Assembly (NCBI GenBank): GCA_963932465.1
Contig: OZ010791.1
Span: 322,396,283-322,460,282, forward strand
Direction of reading: 5' to 3'
DNA length: 64,000 nt
DNA from: Maratus speciosus
Lineage: Eukaryota; Arthropoda; Arachnida; Araneae; Salticidae
The translations under genes and the position numbers were made by a program. The notes below the pieces were generated by a model that had not been told where the DNA came from, did not search any database, and saw only the letters and a program-made list of their open reading frames with translations. Each line of letters starts with the position of its first letter. The stretch's first letter is position 1. Shown one piece after another: positions 24,892 to 37,060 of this stretch.

Positions 24892-25029
24892 AATTGAGTG
24901 GAACTGGCCCTAAACAAATTCCTTTTATATCCTCTCTCACTGCACGCATTCGTGCAGTCATGTAGTGAGTCTCTGAGAAGTTATTTCAGTTTAAAGTTGT
25001 AGGTTAACTAAAAGTCACCCTGTATATTT

Positions 25030-26040
25030 CTTGTAATAATTTCGAATTCTCATAATATCGATCAAGCTCAGCTTAGCTCAATAAAAGAATATCTGAGTAT
25101 AAGAAATACATTAAAAAACAACAATTATGTAAATGCAACAATTGTAAGTGCAAGGCAAACCGCACACTGAGGCGACTCATGCAACATGAAACTCAATTTC
25201 GGAGAAAAACAGGTTTGAAACAAGCTTGACACAGCTTTCTTCTTGGTTTCGACCTGTTTTTCTTCCTAAGTCGCATTTCATCTTCCTCCTGTCGCCACAG
25301 TGTGCGGCCTGACTATGTGATCCCGTATGTGCTATTTCAAGGCGCCCAGGGGAGTACGGCCCTGTTTTTGATAATAAAGTTATCTACAGTGCATAGAATG
25401 CAAATGAATAGGAATTTTTAGAAAATTTATAAATTTTTATCTATTTATTTGAATTTGGATAAAATTATTAAAGAAAATCTCGAACCAAATTCTCTCTCTA
25501 CTGCCTGTGAAAATTTATTCAATAACTTTCTGCATTAAAATTATCGTAGTTCCTTTTTTTTCCATTTTATAAATTCTTCTCTCTTTAATTAATAAAGTTT
25601 CTTTTCTTTAAATTATTATTTTTGCTTTTATTATTTTACTTTTTGAATTTTACTGTTCTTCTTTCTAGTATTTTACAGCACTTCAACCGTTATTTACATT
25701 ATGATAAGACAGTTAACACCTGACTCCCTCTTTTATATCTCTATAATTTTTGTATTTTTCATTTTTTCTCTTATCAGTAATTAATAATTTTCCGCTCTGG
25801 CTTTAATTATTATTATTATTATTATGGTCTTATCAACTTTCAAATTTTATATAGCAATTTGACTTTTATTTTTTTTGCGCATCTTTTGTTATTTATATCT
25901 AAGTTATCCTTTTAAGGATTTTCTTATTCATTTTTACTTCCCAAACTAATGTGTAAATGGTAGATTTGCCTTTCCCGCGTATTTTTTTCGATGATCTCAG
26001 TTGTTGACATATTTTTATTTATCTCCTCTTTCGATCGAAA
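25030..26040. other. AT-rich non-coding stretch
   Basis: No gene is supported. It is dominated by T-rich low-complexity DNA with an (ATT)n tract near 25808-25825. A short GC-richer patch at 25140-25310 is unexplained and contains an imperfect inverted repeat: CGCACACTGAGGCGACTCAT near 25161, and CGCCACAGTGTGCGG near 25292. Confidence 0.4.
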
Positions 26041-26750
26041 TACATGAGGGGCAGTCAAATGGAAGCAGAACACCCGCCATAAAAAAATATTCCTCGCCAA
26101 AGTTGGCAGCATTTTTGTAAAACGTATCGATACTTTCATCTCGAGGGTTGGTAGAAATGCATAATGACAGCTCACAAGTATTCACAGATTACACATATCT
26201 ATTTCTTTGTAGATGAGCGTAGTAAAAATTGTCTTCATCTAGCATTAGAAATAGAGGCAATCGAAGAAGAGCAGTGTGGTATAGCTCGGTTTTTGTTGGC
26301 TGAGAGTGCTGAAACACGCGAAATTCATTGTCGCATGCCTGCTGTTTATGACGAACCCTGTATGCCACAAAAAAGTAAGCACGGTGGCATAAGAGACTCC
26401 GAGAAGGACTCACTACAAGACGATCCCCCGCAAAGACAAGATCACCGAGTCGGAAATTTGACTGGGAAACACGTCAGCATCCTCCATATAGCCCCAATCT
26501 TTCCCCATGTGATTTCCACCCCTTGAATAAAGAACATTCGTGGAGGTCGGTTTCATACGGACAAGGAAGTGCAAGAGTGGGTGAGGTTGTGGATCCGTCA
26601 GCAACCTAACTCTTTCTACAACACTGGAATTGATCGCCTCGTCTCACAGTGGGATAAGTGTCTTAACAGTTCTGGCAATTATTTTTGAATAACAATTTTC
26701 CATACTAACTTTTTAGTGTGTATTCGGTTTTCGTTTGATTGCTGTCTATA
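26041..26750 (+). mobile_element. mariner element, internally deleted
   Basis: Ends read GGCAGTCAAATGGAAGCAGA on the left and, reverse complemented, ACAGCAATCAAACGAAAACC on the right, a TIR of about 24 bp with several mismatches, near TA dinucleotides. Inside are the N-terminal and C-terminal pieces of a mariner transposase on the plus strand with the middle missing. Full mariners are about 1.3 kb, so roughly 600 bp has been lost. Confidence 0.75.
26240..26688 (+). pseudogene. mariner transposase (Mos1/SETMAR type), N- and C-terminal remnants
   Basis: The plus-strand frame at 26240-26370 reads EEEQCGIARFLLAESAETRE followed by IHCRMPAVYDEPCM, the typical mariner N-terminal helix-turn-helix. 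It is followed by LQDDPP, a degraded form of the L-x-D-(E/D)-P-R-(S/P)-G linker. At 26542-26685 another frame reads GGRFHTDKEVQEWVRLWIRQ, then QPNSFYNTGIDRLVSQWDKC and LNSSGNYF before the TGA at 26686. This is the C-terminal Transposase_1 region, normally ending at a W-x-K-C-(V/I)-x3-G-x-Y motif. All three catalytic Asp positions are deleted. Confidence 0.8.
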
Positions 26751-26784
26751 CATCAAAGAATCTAATTTATATTTGCAGAACTGT

Positions 26785-26850
26785 TTGGCGCAGCATGTTC
26801 CTAAAGGGACTTTGCGCCATAAAACCCCATACAACCAACCAACCTTTTCA
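26785..26850 (+). repeat. Possible non-LTR retroelement tail
   Basis: The sequence CCTAAAGGGACTTTGCGCCA followed by TAAAACCCCA and a short (CCAA)n run at 26832-26846 resembles the 3' ends of some arthropod non-LTR elements or SINEs, which end in short simple repeats. No reverse transcriptase sequence adjoins it. The assignment rests on pattern memory only. Confidence 0.25.
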
Positions 26851-26939
26851 GAACTGTTTTTATACTTGCCCGTCTAACTACTATCTGATGATGAGAGTAG
26901 ATAATTTCTCTAAAATTATAGTCGTGGTTTGTTAGCATT

Positions 26940-28340
26940 ATTGGGAGAAAAAAGAAGATTTATTTCATCATTTCTTCATTCAATTACCTTTAGCTTACTT
27001 CATTTTATGGATTTGTACTTCTTCCGTTTTGGAAGATTTATTTTATTCAAGCTTATTAATACAAAATAGATATTTAATTAAAAGTTAAAAATTTATCACA
27101 ACAAATAAAAGAAAACTATTCAAAGTTCTACTGGGAAAATGAATATTTCTGCAACAGTATTTTTTACCAGCCATTTATTATGTAATTATGTAAACTGAAG
27201 AGAGCGGGGATAGGCACATTCCTTTTAATTTAAACATTCCTTTTAAATTAAAGTATTTTATTTTATCATGAAAAATGATTTTATCAATAAAGTAAACAAT
27301 TTTATTGCTACAGTCTGAAATTTAAATAAAAGTAAAATTAATGAAAATTTAAAAACTTTTTTCTCCTATTAAAATTAACATTTTGTAGGGTTTGCTATAT
27401 TCTTTTGTAGGGTTTGTTTTATTCTTATAAATGTTGTCAATAACTTTCTAGACGAGATTTCTGAAAAGTTGATTAATTTGAGAGAAATAAAGAATAGGAT
27501 GACATGATGTATCTAAAAATACAGTAAAAAGGACTTTTTATAAAACAAAAATGTTTTATATTATTGTAAATCCGACCCCTAATTTTATAAAACGTATCAT
27601 AAGGAACTTCCAAAATAAAACAAAATAAAATCAACTGTGAAATATATATATAAATAAATAAATAATAATTTTCTAATTTATAATTCTATTATTGAAATTA
27701 ATTTTCCACTTTTTTAAATTCCCTCTTCTCTTTAGCTTCTTTTCAATCATTTTCCCGTTCTTTATTATATGCCATATCTATAAAATACTAGCTCCTTCGG
27801 CCTTCTGCTTTCTCTCCTTCCCCTCCTTTCTGTTCAATAGAATAACCCTCTGCTTTCCCGGTTTGTCCGATTCCTTATTGTTTGCTTTGCCTGCTGCGTT
27901 TTCCTACGATCAAAGTGTGGCTATTCACCTGGTGAAGGATCAGATTTATATGATCAGAAACGGATCTGTCGTACGCATTTTAACATTTTTATGGTCCTAT
28001 TATACAAAGTTGTTGCTTATACTTTTGTTATCGGAATTCAGTATTTAGGGGCATTTCGATATCAACATACGGTATATTGAACAAATTTCAATGAAACTGA
28101 AAATATATTTTACGTTTAAATGTCAGTTTATATTCTTAAATAATATGATTTTATGTAATAAAAGCACAATGTAGTGAATTGTAGAATGAATTACAGTAAT
28201 TCATACGAAATGCTTTTTTTAGCATTTACTATTCATTGTCAGCAGTATCCGGATAGTGTTAACCTAAGAATTCCCAAATCTCTATTAAAAGTAATGCAGT
28301 AAAAGTCTTTAAAGCTCTCAAAAGTACCTTTAGTGATAAA
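26940..28340. other. AT-rich non-coding stretch
   Basis: No gene is supported. A plus-strand ORF at 27692-28048 has a somewhat GC-richer part at 27790-27980, with a Tyr-Asp-Gln-Ser-Val-Ala run of less biased codons. I recognise no family, and it lacks clear splice signals, so I do not call it a gene. Confidence 0.4.
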
Positions 28341-28344
28341 ATAA

Positions 28345-30693
28345 ACGGTCAAGTGCGAGCATTACTCGCGCACAGAGGGTTTCGTAGAATAAATATATGA
28401 ATTTGTAATTGTATTATTAAAAAAAAAAGTTGCTAAAAGATTACTAAGACTTTTTAAAAAACTATATAACGTAGGGTTGGGTATAACTGTATATATTAGA
28501 AAAGTGTAATCGGGTATACCATGAAAGTTCAAAGAGATATATGGAACAATATCAAATATAGCTATTCGTATAATTCTTTTTTAATATTATCCTAATCTGT
28601 TTATGATGAACTTAATTCGGTACTGACAATAAAGGCAGTGCATAGTTAAACTTCATTTGGCATTTCATGAAACTGAATTCTGCGTAGTAATAACCTTCAT
28701 TTCTACAGTGTATCTAAAACAAAACCTTTGTTCAAAGTTTAAATTTGGCATTGTGCTAAGCGCGCTTCGAATTGAGGTCTCAAAGTTGCAACGCCGCCTT
28801 GGTCAGTGCCGCGTTTTTCCAGATAGGTGCTTAATTAACTTTTAAAGTCACTCGAGGCATATTGAGAGATCCAATCAATGCAAACTATCGCGAATCTCAC
28901 GGTATTTATGCGATTCATTCTAGTTAAATATTTCGAGGGCGATGCTCTTAAAAATCGGACGCCTAATTTTAATTCCAAAACTGACAAATGGCACCAAGAA
29001 TATTTAATTAAAATTTTCCTTTTATCATGTACGTGAAAATAAGCAAGTTCGCATTTTCTAATAAATTCGTTTATAAATTCTGGTGTCAGTTCATTATTTC
29101 ATAAGTTTATAAATAGAATTACTCCGTGCTGGAAAGGATTAAGTGGTCGCAGGACTCTTAAAGCTTCAAAATTTAAGAAATTTTAATTTTTTTAGATGTT
29201 AAACTCCTATCTTTTCTGAATATTTTGATATAATTGTTTCCTTGAAATTCCCATTAGAACAGAAGTTTTGGCTTTTAGAATTATAAAAGCTGAATTATAG
29301 AAGCTGAAGCGGCGTTTCCGAAACTTTAAAGTCATTATTTTCCAAATGACGTTTTATGGTATAACGCGCAGGATACCTCAAAAACTTCTGAATATTTTTT
29401 CATGAAATTTTCAAAACATATATTCCATGTTATTCTGTATAAACTGAACCTAAAATTTCCTTTTTATTGTTCAAAAAAATATTTTTTTAGGTGATTTTAC
29501 TGTTGAAATTTTCAAAATTTTGTACTAGCTAAATGCAGCATTGCATTAAAAATATAAAAATGCTTTAAATACAAATTTATTCAAGTTCAGGGAAATTATT
29601 ACAATCTGAAGTATAAGTAAGCACCAAAATTTTCATTCTAGTTGCAATATTTATTTTGTAATCCTGCGCGTAAACTGTTATGCCAATATTTTCTTCGACA
29701 AATGTCTAACAGTTTCGAGCCCCCTATAAATACTAATTCTGTATCTTGCAATTTTTTAAATACATGAAACGAAAGAACATACTTATATCTTTTATCCCAA
29801 TTTAAATTGTGTTTTAAAATCATATACATTTTAAGACATTAAATCTTGAAAATGGTCTTTTTTTCATTTTTTCCACTTTTTAGAGTTCCGAGACCCCTTA
29901 AATTAGTATGTTTTTAACAATTTGACGTTTATTGCTTTTATACTGTTACTGGACATTACATTACACATATATATCATTAAAAGTCGTTAACTAGGCATAG
30001 AGTACGCCGCCCTGTCCTTGTGTATGTCCAAACTGACCGTACCTTTAAGGGTTAATATCTCAGCTAATTACCGATGATTTTTTTCGAAAATCATTATCAA
30101 CAATGCTTTTATTCTTCTGCAACGATAGGTATATTCAGCGATGCTTAACAATTTTTCTGAATGCCCGTAAATCGAAATTTGTGTATAACAGAAGAATGCT
30201 AATTACTCAAAAACTATGTGACCTAGGGCAATCGCTATAATTTTCCGGCAAGGTTTATATTAACGTCTACTATCTCTAATTTTTTTCATAATTTTAGTTT
30301 CAGTAGATTCGGAATTAGATGGGGGGAACATATTTTTGCTCTACATTTTCAACAATATCTTTGAAAATATAATACCTAAAATTAAAAGGAATGTATTTTT
30401 GTGTTCAGCGTTACAAAAGCTTTCACAGGTTACCCCACATGATATACAAAGAAAAGATTTTTTTTTTCAAGTAGCATAATTAGCCCCCTACTTTTTTACT
30501 AAATATATTTATGAATGTTTATTAATCTGAAAATATGTGGGTCAATGGTCTTTATTACTTCCCCGAATTTGAACTTTCCACGTTCCATAGTTTACGATTA
30601 AAATGGCTGTGACAGACAGACAGACAGACGGACAGACACAGGAGTGATCTTATAATGGTTCCGTTTTTACTTTTTAAGTACGGAACCCTAAAA
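28345..30693 (+). mobile_element. Helitron-like hairpin-ended repeat
   Basis: The left part begins AACGGTCAAGTGCGAGCATT and continues ACTCGCGCACAGAGGGTTTCGTAG. The right part has a GACAGACAGACGGACAGAC motif at about 30614, a stem-loop (GGTTCCGT...ACGGAACC) and the end CCTAAAAA at 30686-30693. This left/right combination is a very common non-autonomous repeat in Lepidoptera and other arthropods, as I recall it. A terminal hairpin near CTAA suggests a Helitron-like end, but I cannot prove it. A TTAA MITE (29143-29897) is inserted inside. No ORF is present. Confidence 0.5.
29143..29897 (-). mobile_element. TTAA-flanked MITE, family D copy 1
   Basis: A 755-bp element bounded by TTAA at 29139-29142 and 29898-29901. 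It aligns over its full length, in opposite orientation, with 55378-56121. Termini resemble GGGGTCTCGG(A/G)ACTCTTAAAG. No transposase was found. TTAA target duplication again suggests piggyBac-type mobilisation. Confidence 0.8.
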
Positions 30694-30699
30694 AATGAC

Positions 30700-32930
30700 T
30701 TTACAATACTTTTCAGTTGTTGAAAAAATATTTTTTTATGCTTGAACCTTTAAAATCTACACCTAGTTTTCTATATACAACCAATTATAGAAAATAACAT
30801 GTATGAGTTGAAATATCAGCGGCAGAACATGATGAAAAAATCCATTGAAATTAATTTCTTCACTTTTCTTCTTTAACAGGATTTATCGGAATGGATAATG
30901 TCCCTTAAATTCTATCGAGCATTTTTCAGCAGCGTTGCCAGTTTGGTCTTTTTAAAATTCAGATGTTCGGAATTCATACCGCCAATTCCGAATAGTGTTT
31001 TTTGTTTTATTTAATGTCATTTCGTATAAATCATTTCGTGATTAATTACAGAAAAATTTCTCCTTTTGGAATTTTCGGTATGTAATCAAAATTTCTGAAT
31101 AAAAAAAGACCCTGTGTGTCAGGTAAGTTAGAGTACTAAACTTGAAATATGAAAACATCTCCAATTTTATAAAGAAGGCGGCACAAACTTATAAATCTTC
31201 CCTGCTCACAAGAATGCTTTGAAAAAAATTGTAATTGAGAATAATTATTGAAATAATTTATTAGAAATCATGATACAAGTCTAAATTGCAAATAATATCC
31301 GTAAAGTAACTGATATTTTTTATAGTTTTTTGGATTCTGATTACTGAAAAAATAATGAAAATATTCCATTACGTACAGCTTTATCAGAGTTTTATTTTTA
31401 AGAATTCATTATATTTAGAAATAAAGAAGAGCATTATTTATATCAGCTTTATAAGCATATTTTTAAATTTAAAGTAGCAAATTGGTGCTTATAAATGCTA
31501 ACCATGAAAATATGAACTATTATTAGTTCAGATTAATTCCTCTCAACTGGCAAGAAATATTTTAATTTTTTTGAAAAATATGCCTTTTGCTTGTTTTGGC
31601 ATGGCATTTGGGTACCAAGAAATGTCTTGGACTCCCACACAAAGTATATCCTAATTGTGTAATAGAATTACAGCAATGGTTTCAAGTTAAAAATCTATCT
31701 TAATTCTTTCTTAATCTTAATCCTCTTAATTCTTTTTCAATAATTCGCAGTCTTTTCTTTAGTATACCAGTGGTTTGGATAGAACCTAAAAATCACAGTG
31801 ATGAATGCTATTTTTGTGCTTTTAAAGTAAGAGTTTGAACCTAAAGAACAAAAAGAAATATCCTAATATTCCATCTGCCACCAGTTCCTTGCTTTGCATA
31901 TACACTTAATTTTTTTTTTGATGATTCAGATACAGCATTTGTATGTGAAATTGATGATCATGAAGTATAAAATGAACCTAAACTTTTATCCATCAAGAAT
32001 TAAATGATTTAATCAAAGATTTTTCTAAGGATTTGGCAAGAATTTTAGTTTCCAGATTAAACAAACGGTTGTAACTTCTGTTACATCATTTTTTTTGTTT
32101 TATAAAGGGAACAGTTCATTATGTTTTTGTCTCAAGAAGGTGAACTTGTTTATTGTAGCAAAGTCTCAGGCATCATGGAAAGTTTAAAAATTGAAAACAA
32201 AACCTCAACAATAGAGACTTTTTATTAATTCATTAAAAAGAAGCCTAACCACAATACTATTGCATAATTGAACTGAGTCTATATCTGTTATTTCATTCAT
32301 TATCATTATCTATTTCTGTTAATTCATTTTAAAAGAGTAAATAAAACTATTGATATGATCCTCAATAAACTTTTTTATTCAGACCATAAATGAGAATTTT
32401 CTGGCGATCTGAAAGTTAATTTCTATGTTGTCTGGCCAACGAAATTTTTTCTCAACGAATTGTTTTCTTTGCGCATCAGCGACAGAGAAAAAAAAAGCCT
32501 CAGCACGAAGGAATGATTAATCAGAAACACATAATATCCTGGAGTCGCAGATATTGAAAGGGAAAATCTGTTTAATCAAAACAATGTGTTGCTTCTACTG
32601 TTTATTATAAAATTAGTGCTTATAAAACAACTTTTAAAAAGGTTAACAAAAGAAGGAGAATGCTTTAAATACATTTATGACTAGTTCTTTTTAACTGATG
32701 CAAAACTGTAAGAAGATATTTGTAGCACTATACATCAAGAAACACCTGAAAGATGAAAATTTGGAGACTAAAATGAAAAAAAAAAGAAAAACTTAGAAAT
32801 CTTGCAAACTAATTGTCACTAACTTTCTTGGGAACAAGAGGAACTTAAACTGCAAGTTTATTACAATAAAAATTACAAAAATGGTTCCCTACCTAAAAGA
32901 TGATTAAAACAGTTTAATGATGTTAAAATA
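30700..32930. other. AT-rich non-coding stretch
   Basis: No gene, RNA or recognised repeat was seen. ORFs are short and AT-biased. Confidence 0.45.
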
Positions 32931-33016
32931 TCAAGCGCTTTCGGCTATGTACTCATTCGTACTCATTCGTACCATCATCATTTTATGATCCTCATTTCAT
33001 CAGCTTTCATGAGTAG

Positions 33017-33723
33017 CAGGGCCGAAACTAAGGGAGGGGGCAGAGGGGGCATGTGCCCCGGGCGCCAGAGCCAAAAGGCGCCAAGTGAAAGATTATACCT
33101 TTCGAATCGATCATTTTCTTCTGATGGACTGATGGCTTTCATTATTATGAAACAGCCATTATAAATGAAGTGTTAGGTGAAGATGAAAGAGCAGCCGTAA
33201 AAAGTTTGAACTATGATTTTCTGGTCAGAATGGGGAAAAAAATGGCCATAATTTTTTTTGCAAAAAAAAATTATGACCATTTTTTTCCCCATCCTGACCA
33301 GAAAATCAGAGTTAACTTTTTACGACTGCTCTTTCATCTCCACCTAACACTTCATTTATAATGGCTGTTTCATAATAATGAAACCCATCAGTCCATCAGA
33401 AGAAAATAACTCGGTTAAAATGGAAACTCGGTTAAGCGAGACTCTGATAATCGGAACTCTACTGTATAAGAAAACACTGTAAATAGCCGGTAATACATGC
33501 GAATTCTTTTATGTGAACGAACTATAATTGCAACAAACGTCACATTCAATTTACGTAGTTCAGTATTACATATTTTATGATTATAAATTTTAAATTTAAA
33601 AATAAGCCGGTCATTAGAAAATTAGTAAAATACTCTTTGTAAATATACTTTGAGGAAGAAAGGGGGGGGGGGGGCGAAAATTCATGTTTGCCCCGGGCGC
33701 AAAAAAGGCTAGTTTCGGACCTG
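33017..33723. mobile_element. hAT-like non-autonomous element with 8-bp TSD
   Basis: The ends are inverted repeats CAGG(G/T)CCGAAACTA, typical of hAT termini that start CAGxG. They are flanked by 8-bp duplications ATGAGTAG (33009-33016) and ATGAATAG (33724-33731) with one mismatch. Subterminal GCCCCGGGCGC occurs near both ends. The centre is a long palindrome (33118-33408), and no transposase is present. The host DNA on either side, GCTTTCGGCTATGTAC at 32940 and its reverse complement near 33777-33791, looks like an older inverted-repeat element into which this one inserted. Confidence 0.8.
33118..33408. repeat. 290-bp near-perfect palindrome inside the hAT element
   Basis: Arms 33118-33258 and 33266-33408 are reverse complements with only about nine differences over 140 bp, around a spacer of a few bases (GCAAAAA region). 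The 63-codon ORF at 33170-33361 reads through both arms and is an artefact. The structure could be a nested fold-back element or an inverted duplication made during replication. Confidence 0.85.
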
Positions 33724-33739
33724 ATGAATAGATATGGAC

Positions 33740-35330
33740 AAGTAGTTTTCGTACCGCTTGTTTAAATCTGCAATCCTGATGGTACATAGCCGAAAGTAAA
33801 TTATTTTTTAGCCTCATTAAACTATATTAATAATATTTTAGGTATTGAACCATTTGTATATTTTTATATTGTATCACTAAGGTGAATTTTAGCATTCTGA
33901 ACTAGTTTATTTTATGCAAGTTTATTGTAGAAGGGATGCTAGAAAACTTAAAGATTTCTGGATGTAATATGAGTTTGAAAGTTCATTTACTCCACGGCAC
34001 CTAGACTACTTTCTTGAATTAGGTGCAGTTAGCAAGGAACGACGTTCAGATATAAAGTAAATTGGGAGGAAGATGAAATATCACAATGATAGCAGACTAC
34101 TGTTGAATGGTTAAAAAAGAGACAATCCCTGCAATATTTACTTGAAGAGAAGTGAAAAAATGAAGTTTCGAGGAAAACAAAAAGCGCTACTGTAAGAAGT
34201 CGTAAACATATATTTTTTTCATTTAACCCTTTCAGGTCTGGTGTACTAGTAATAATACATGTCTTTTCATAGAGTATTATTTTGTCTTAACAATTACTTT
34301 TGTTGCTATCTACATATAGTAATGATAGTCCATAGCTGCCAACTTGTACGGATTTTTGTTACCACTAAAATTTAACAGAAATTTTTGTGTTGTTTCATCG
34401 TTAGAAATAGTAAGACTTCGGCGATTGTTGTTAAAAAAATTTTCTATTAAATTTTAGTGGTGAGAAAAATCCGTACAAGTTGGCAGCTATGATAGTATAT
34501 GGCTCTGTCTTTCTTATTATTACTTCATTTATGTTTTGGCATTTAGTAATAACAATAATAATAAAAGTTTGCTTAATTCTCTTTGCACTGTTGGCGATTC
34601 CTTTATTTTACACATATATTTCACTTTTTAAATTAAATATAGGTTACTTTTCTGAACGAATCATGTGTGATAAAACGCAAAATACATTAGAAAGTTGTAA
34701 TAATTGTTAAATCCTGTTGTAATACGATATTTTCCAAACGTCTCCAAAAACTCTTCCTTAACCTATTATTATATAAATATCAATTGAATAGTTCACAAAA
34801 TGAGTACATTCGTTAGATTTCAGACAATGAGATAATCTTTAAACTTCAGTAAATCTATTTGGATAGCTACGATTAACATTATTAAAGTAAAAGTAATTTT
34901 GTTCTGAAACGTGAAAAAAAAGTCGGAACCGAAAGAGTTAATATTTACTCGAAATAGAAAATAAATGTCATTTGTAGGGATTTATAAATAAATGAAATTA
35001 ATATGAACGTCAAAATTTCGTGATTTTTGTTATTTGATTCAAAATATACAATCCTTTTGTGAAAAAACTTATATCGTAAAAAAAAAAAAAGAAATTTGGA
35101 ATCAGCATTAAAAAAATATATATCACATAAAAATCAATCATCAAAATTAAAACAGTTTAATTTTTTTTTTGAGAAATGTGATAATTACCTGTTTTTCAGT
35201 TTAATAATGTAATTCTTATAAAATTACACAATCTTTTTAGAAATAGAACGAAAATACAGTGATTTGTAACTCGAAAAAAATGGCCTAAAAAGCCAAAAAA
35301 AAAAAAAAAAAAAAAAAAAAAACGGTACAC
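33740..35330. other. AT-rich non-coding stretch around a small MITE
   Basis: Nothing gene-like apart from the MITE at 34331-34491. An A run of about 26 ends near 35322, immediately before the TIR element that follows. Confidence 0.4.
34331..34491. mobile_element. 160-bp MITE with about 55-bp TIRs
   Basis: The left arm CATAGCTGCCAACTTGTACG, then GATTTTTGTTACCACTAAAATTTAA, is matched by the reverse complement on the right, ending CAAGTTGGCAGCTATG. Only about 45 bp separate the arms. Flanks ATAGTC and ATAGTA may be a degenerate target duplication. Superfamily not determined. Confidence 0.75.
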
Positions 35331-37023
35331 GACATTGCGATCCCGACACTTCGGTCCCGAGACATTTCTATCCCAGCCCATTTCGGCCCCCACCACCATA
35401 TCTCTAGGACTCTAATTGTCGTAGGCTCGCCAAACGCTGTAGGTTCAACATTATTTGGGGCCTTTTTATTTATTTTTTTATCACCCCACTCCCCAATTTT
35501 TTAAAATAAAAAGCTGAAGGTAAGCGTCCGATAAATTTAAACTTTTATAGCTCTTGATAATAAAATCACAGCGAGCTGAAATTTTGTTTGATTGAACAAT
35601 GTGACATAATTATACAGGAAACATTGTATTATTATTATTATTATTATTTAAGAGAATGGATCTTTTAAGTTTTATCATCTATTATTAGTATTAGGTATTT
35701 TATATATACTATAAAATGCCATAAATATTTTTTTGGTTGATTTCATACACTTTTGAGAACCTTTAAATTATCATTAATTTAATAATAATAATAAAAAAAA
35801 CTGTGCCTATTTTTTTCCCTTCCAATTAGATTAATTCATTAAAGACGGAATTATTTTTTCTTTTTTAAATACAAAAACTGCATTTTCCACAACTTTTTTG
35901 CAAATGAAAAATGTACATTATTTAACAGCAGAATTTCTGTCATTAAAGAAAATGAAAATTTTTGTTATAAATTACAGGTATTCAAACAGAAAAAGTGTTG
36001 ACAGTTATGCTGTGACCATATGGTAATCCTAGTCCTTAATGGGTTAATAATGAATGTCTTCAATAATTCAATTAGACACTTATAAGCCTTTATATGTAAA
36101 TATTTCCTCAAATCCCCTCTTCTACAACTTCTCCTTTAATTAAACAGAAATGAGATATATTTACTGAAGAACAAATATTTAATTTTTCTTATTATTTTTA
36201 TAATACCAAGTTACATCTTATAATTTTTTTTTTCATAAGTTACTTTACCTTTATAAACATTGGGAAAACAATATTGATTTGGTAACTAGGCGTGCTATGA
36301 AAAGTATTTTGTTTTTTGAAAACTCCCTCCCACCACTTCAAAATGTTTTAACAGTCTTCCCACCACCGCCTGAAGACGATTTTTGTGAGCAAATTTTATT
36401 GAAACTAGGCCTATTACTCTGTAATAAGATGATTATTTTTAATTTTGTGTAATAATGTAACTATTATTTTTAATTAATTTTATTTTCATTTTTTAACAGA
36501 CAAAACTAAGCATTTTTGTATTTATCGTTTATTTATTTTTATTAATTACCTTTTTCCTCCCACTTTCCCCAGAAAATAAATGCAATAATTTTTTAATTTA
36601 GTTTTATTATTAATTATATCAATAGTTTTAAATTACAGTAATTTTAAGTATAAAATAAATAAACAGGTAAGGGATAAATTTTAGTTTATAGTTAGTATTA
36701 AATATAATAATAAACTGAATATGAAATATATTATGTATTGAGTTTAATTTAAAAGTAAAAATTTGTAATTTATATTAAAAATGTTATTAATTTAATAAAT
36801 TAAGAGCACATTAAATTAAAAAAATATATTTAATAAAATACTAATTTAATTTTTATATTGATACTACTAACAATTTTGAGAATTAATTAATAGCAGTTAT
36901 TCGTCACTTAAAAGTTTTTAATCAAAGTTTTTGATTTATTATTTCCAAAAAATGAAACAAAATTTTTTTGAAAAATCATTCAAAAGCATAAAGTCCAAGT
37001 ATTAATTAATTAAGTAATTAATA

Positions 37024-37060
<37 letters not shown>

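Larger units (their letters stand above)
24181..25022 (-). mobile_element. Tc1/mariner-superfamily element, internally deleted
   Basis: The ends form a TIR of about 43 bp beginning CA(G/A)GGTG(A/T)CTTTTA and continuing through TTAACC(T/C)ACAACTTTAAA. Both are flanked by TA (24179-24180 and 25023-25024). The 842-bp element contains the start and the last third of a transposase on the minus strand. Structure, TA duplication and protein agree, so the assignment is strong. Parts of the catalytic core are missing, so it is non-autonomous. Confidence 0.85.

Noticed and set aside
24521..24913. 130-codon plus-strand ORF
   Set aside because: Antisense to the transposase fragments at 24287-24891, which have clear family motifs.
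34480..34710. Hydrophobic 76-codon plus-strand ORF resembling a small membrane protein
   Set aside because: It starts inside the terminal repeat of a MITE and is rich in Ile, Leu and Phe as expected from AT-rich DNA.
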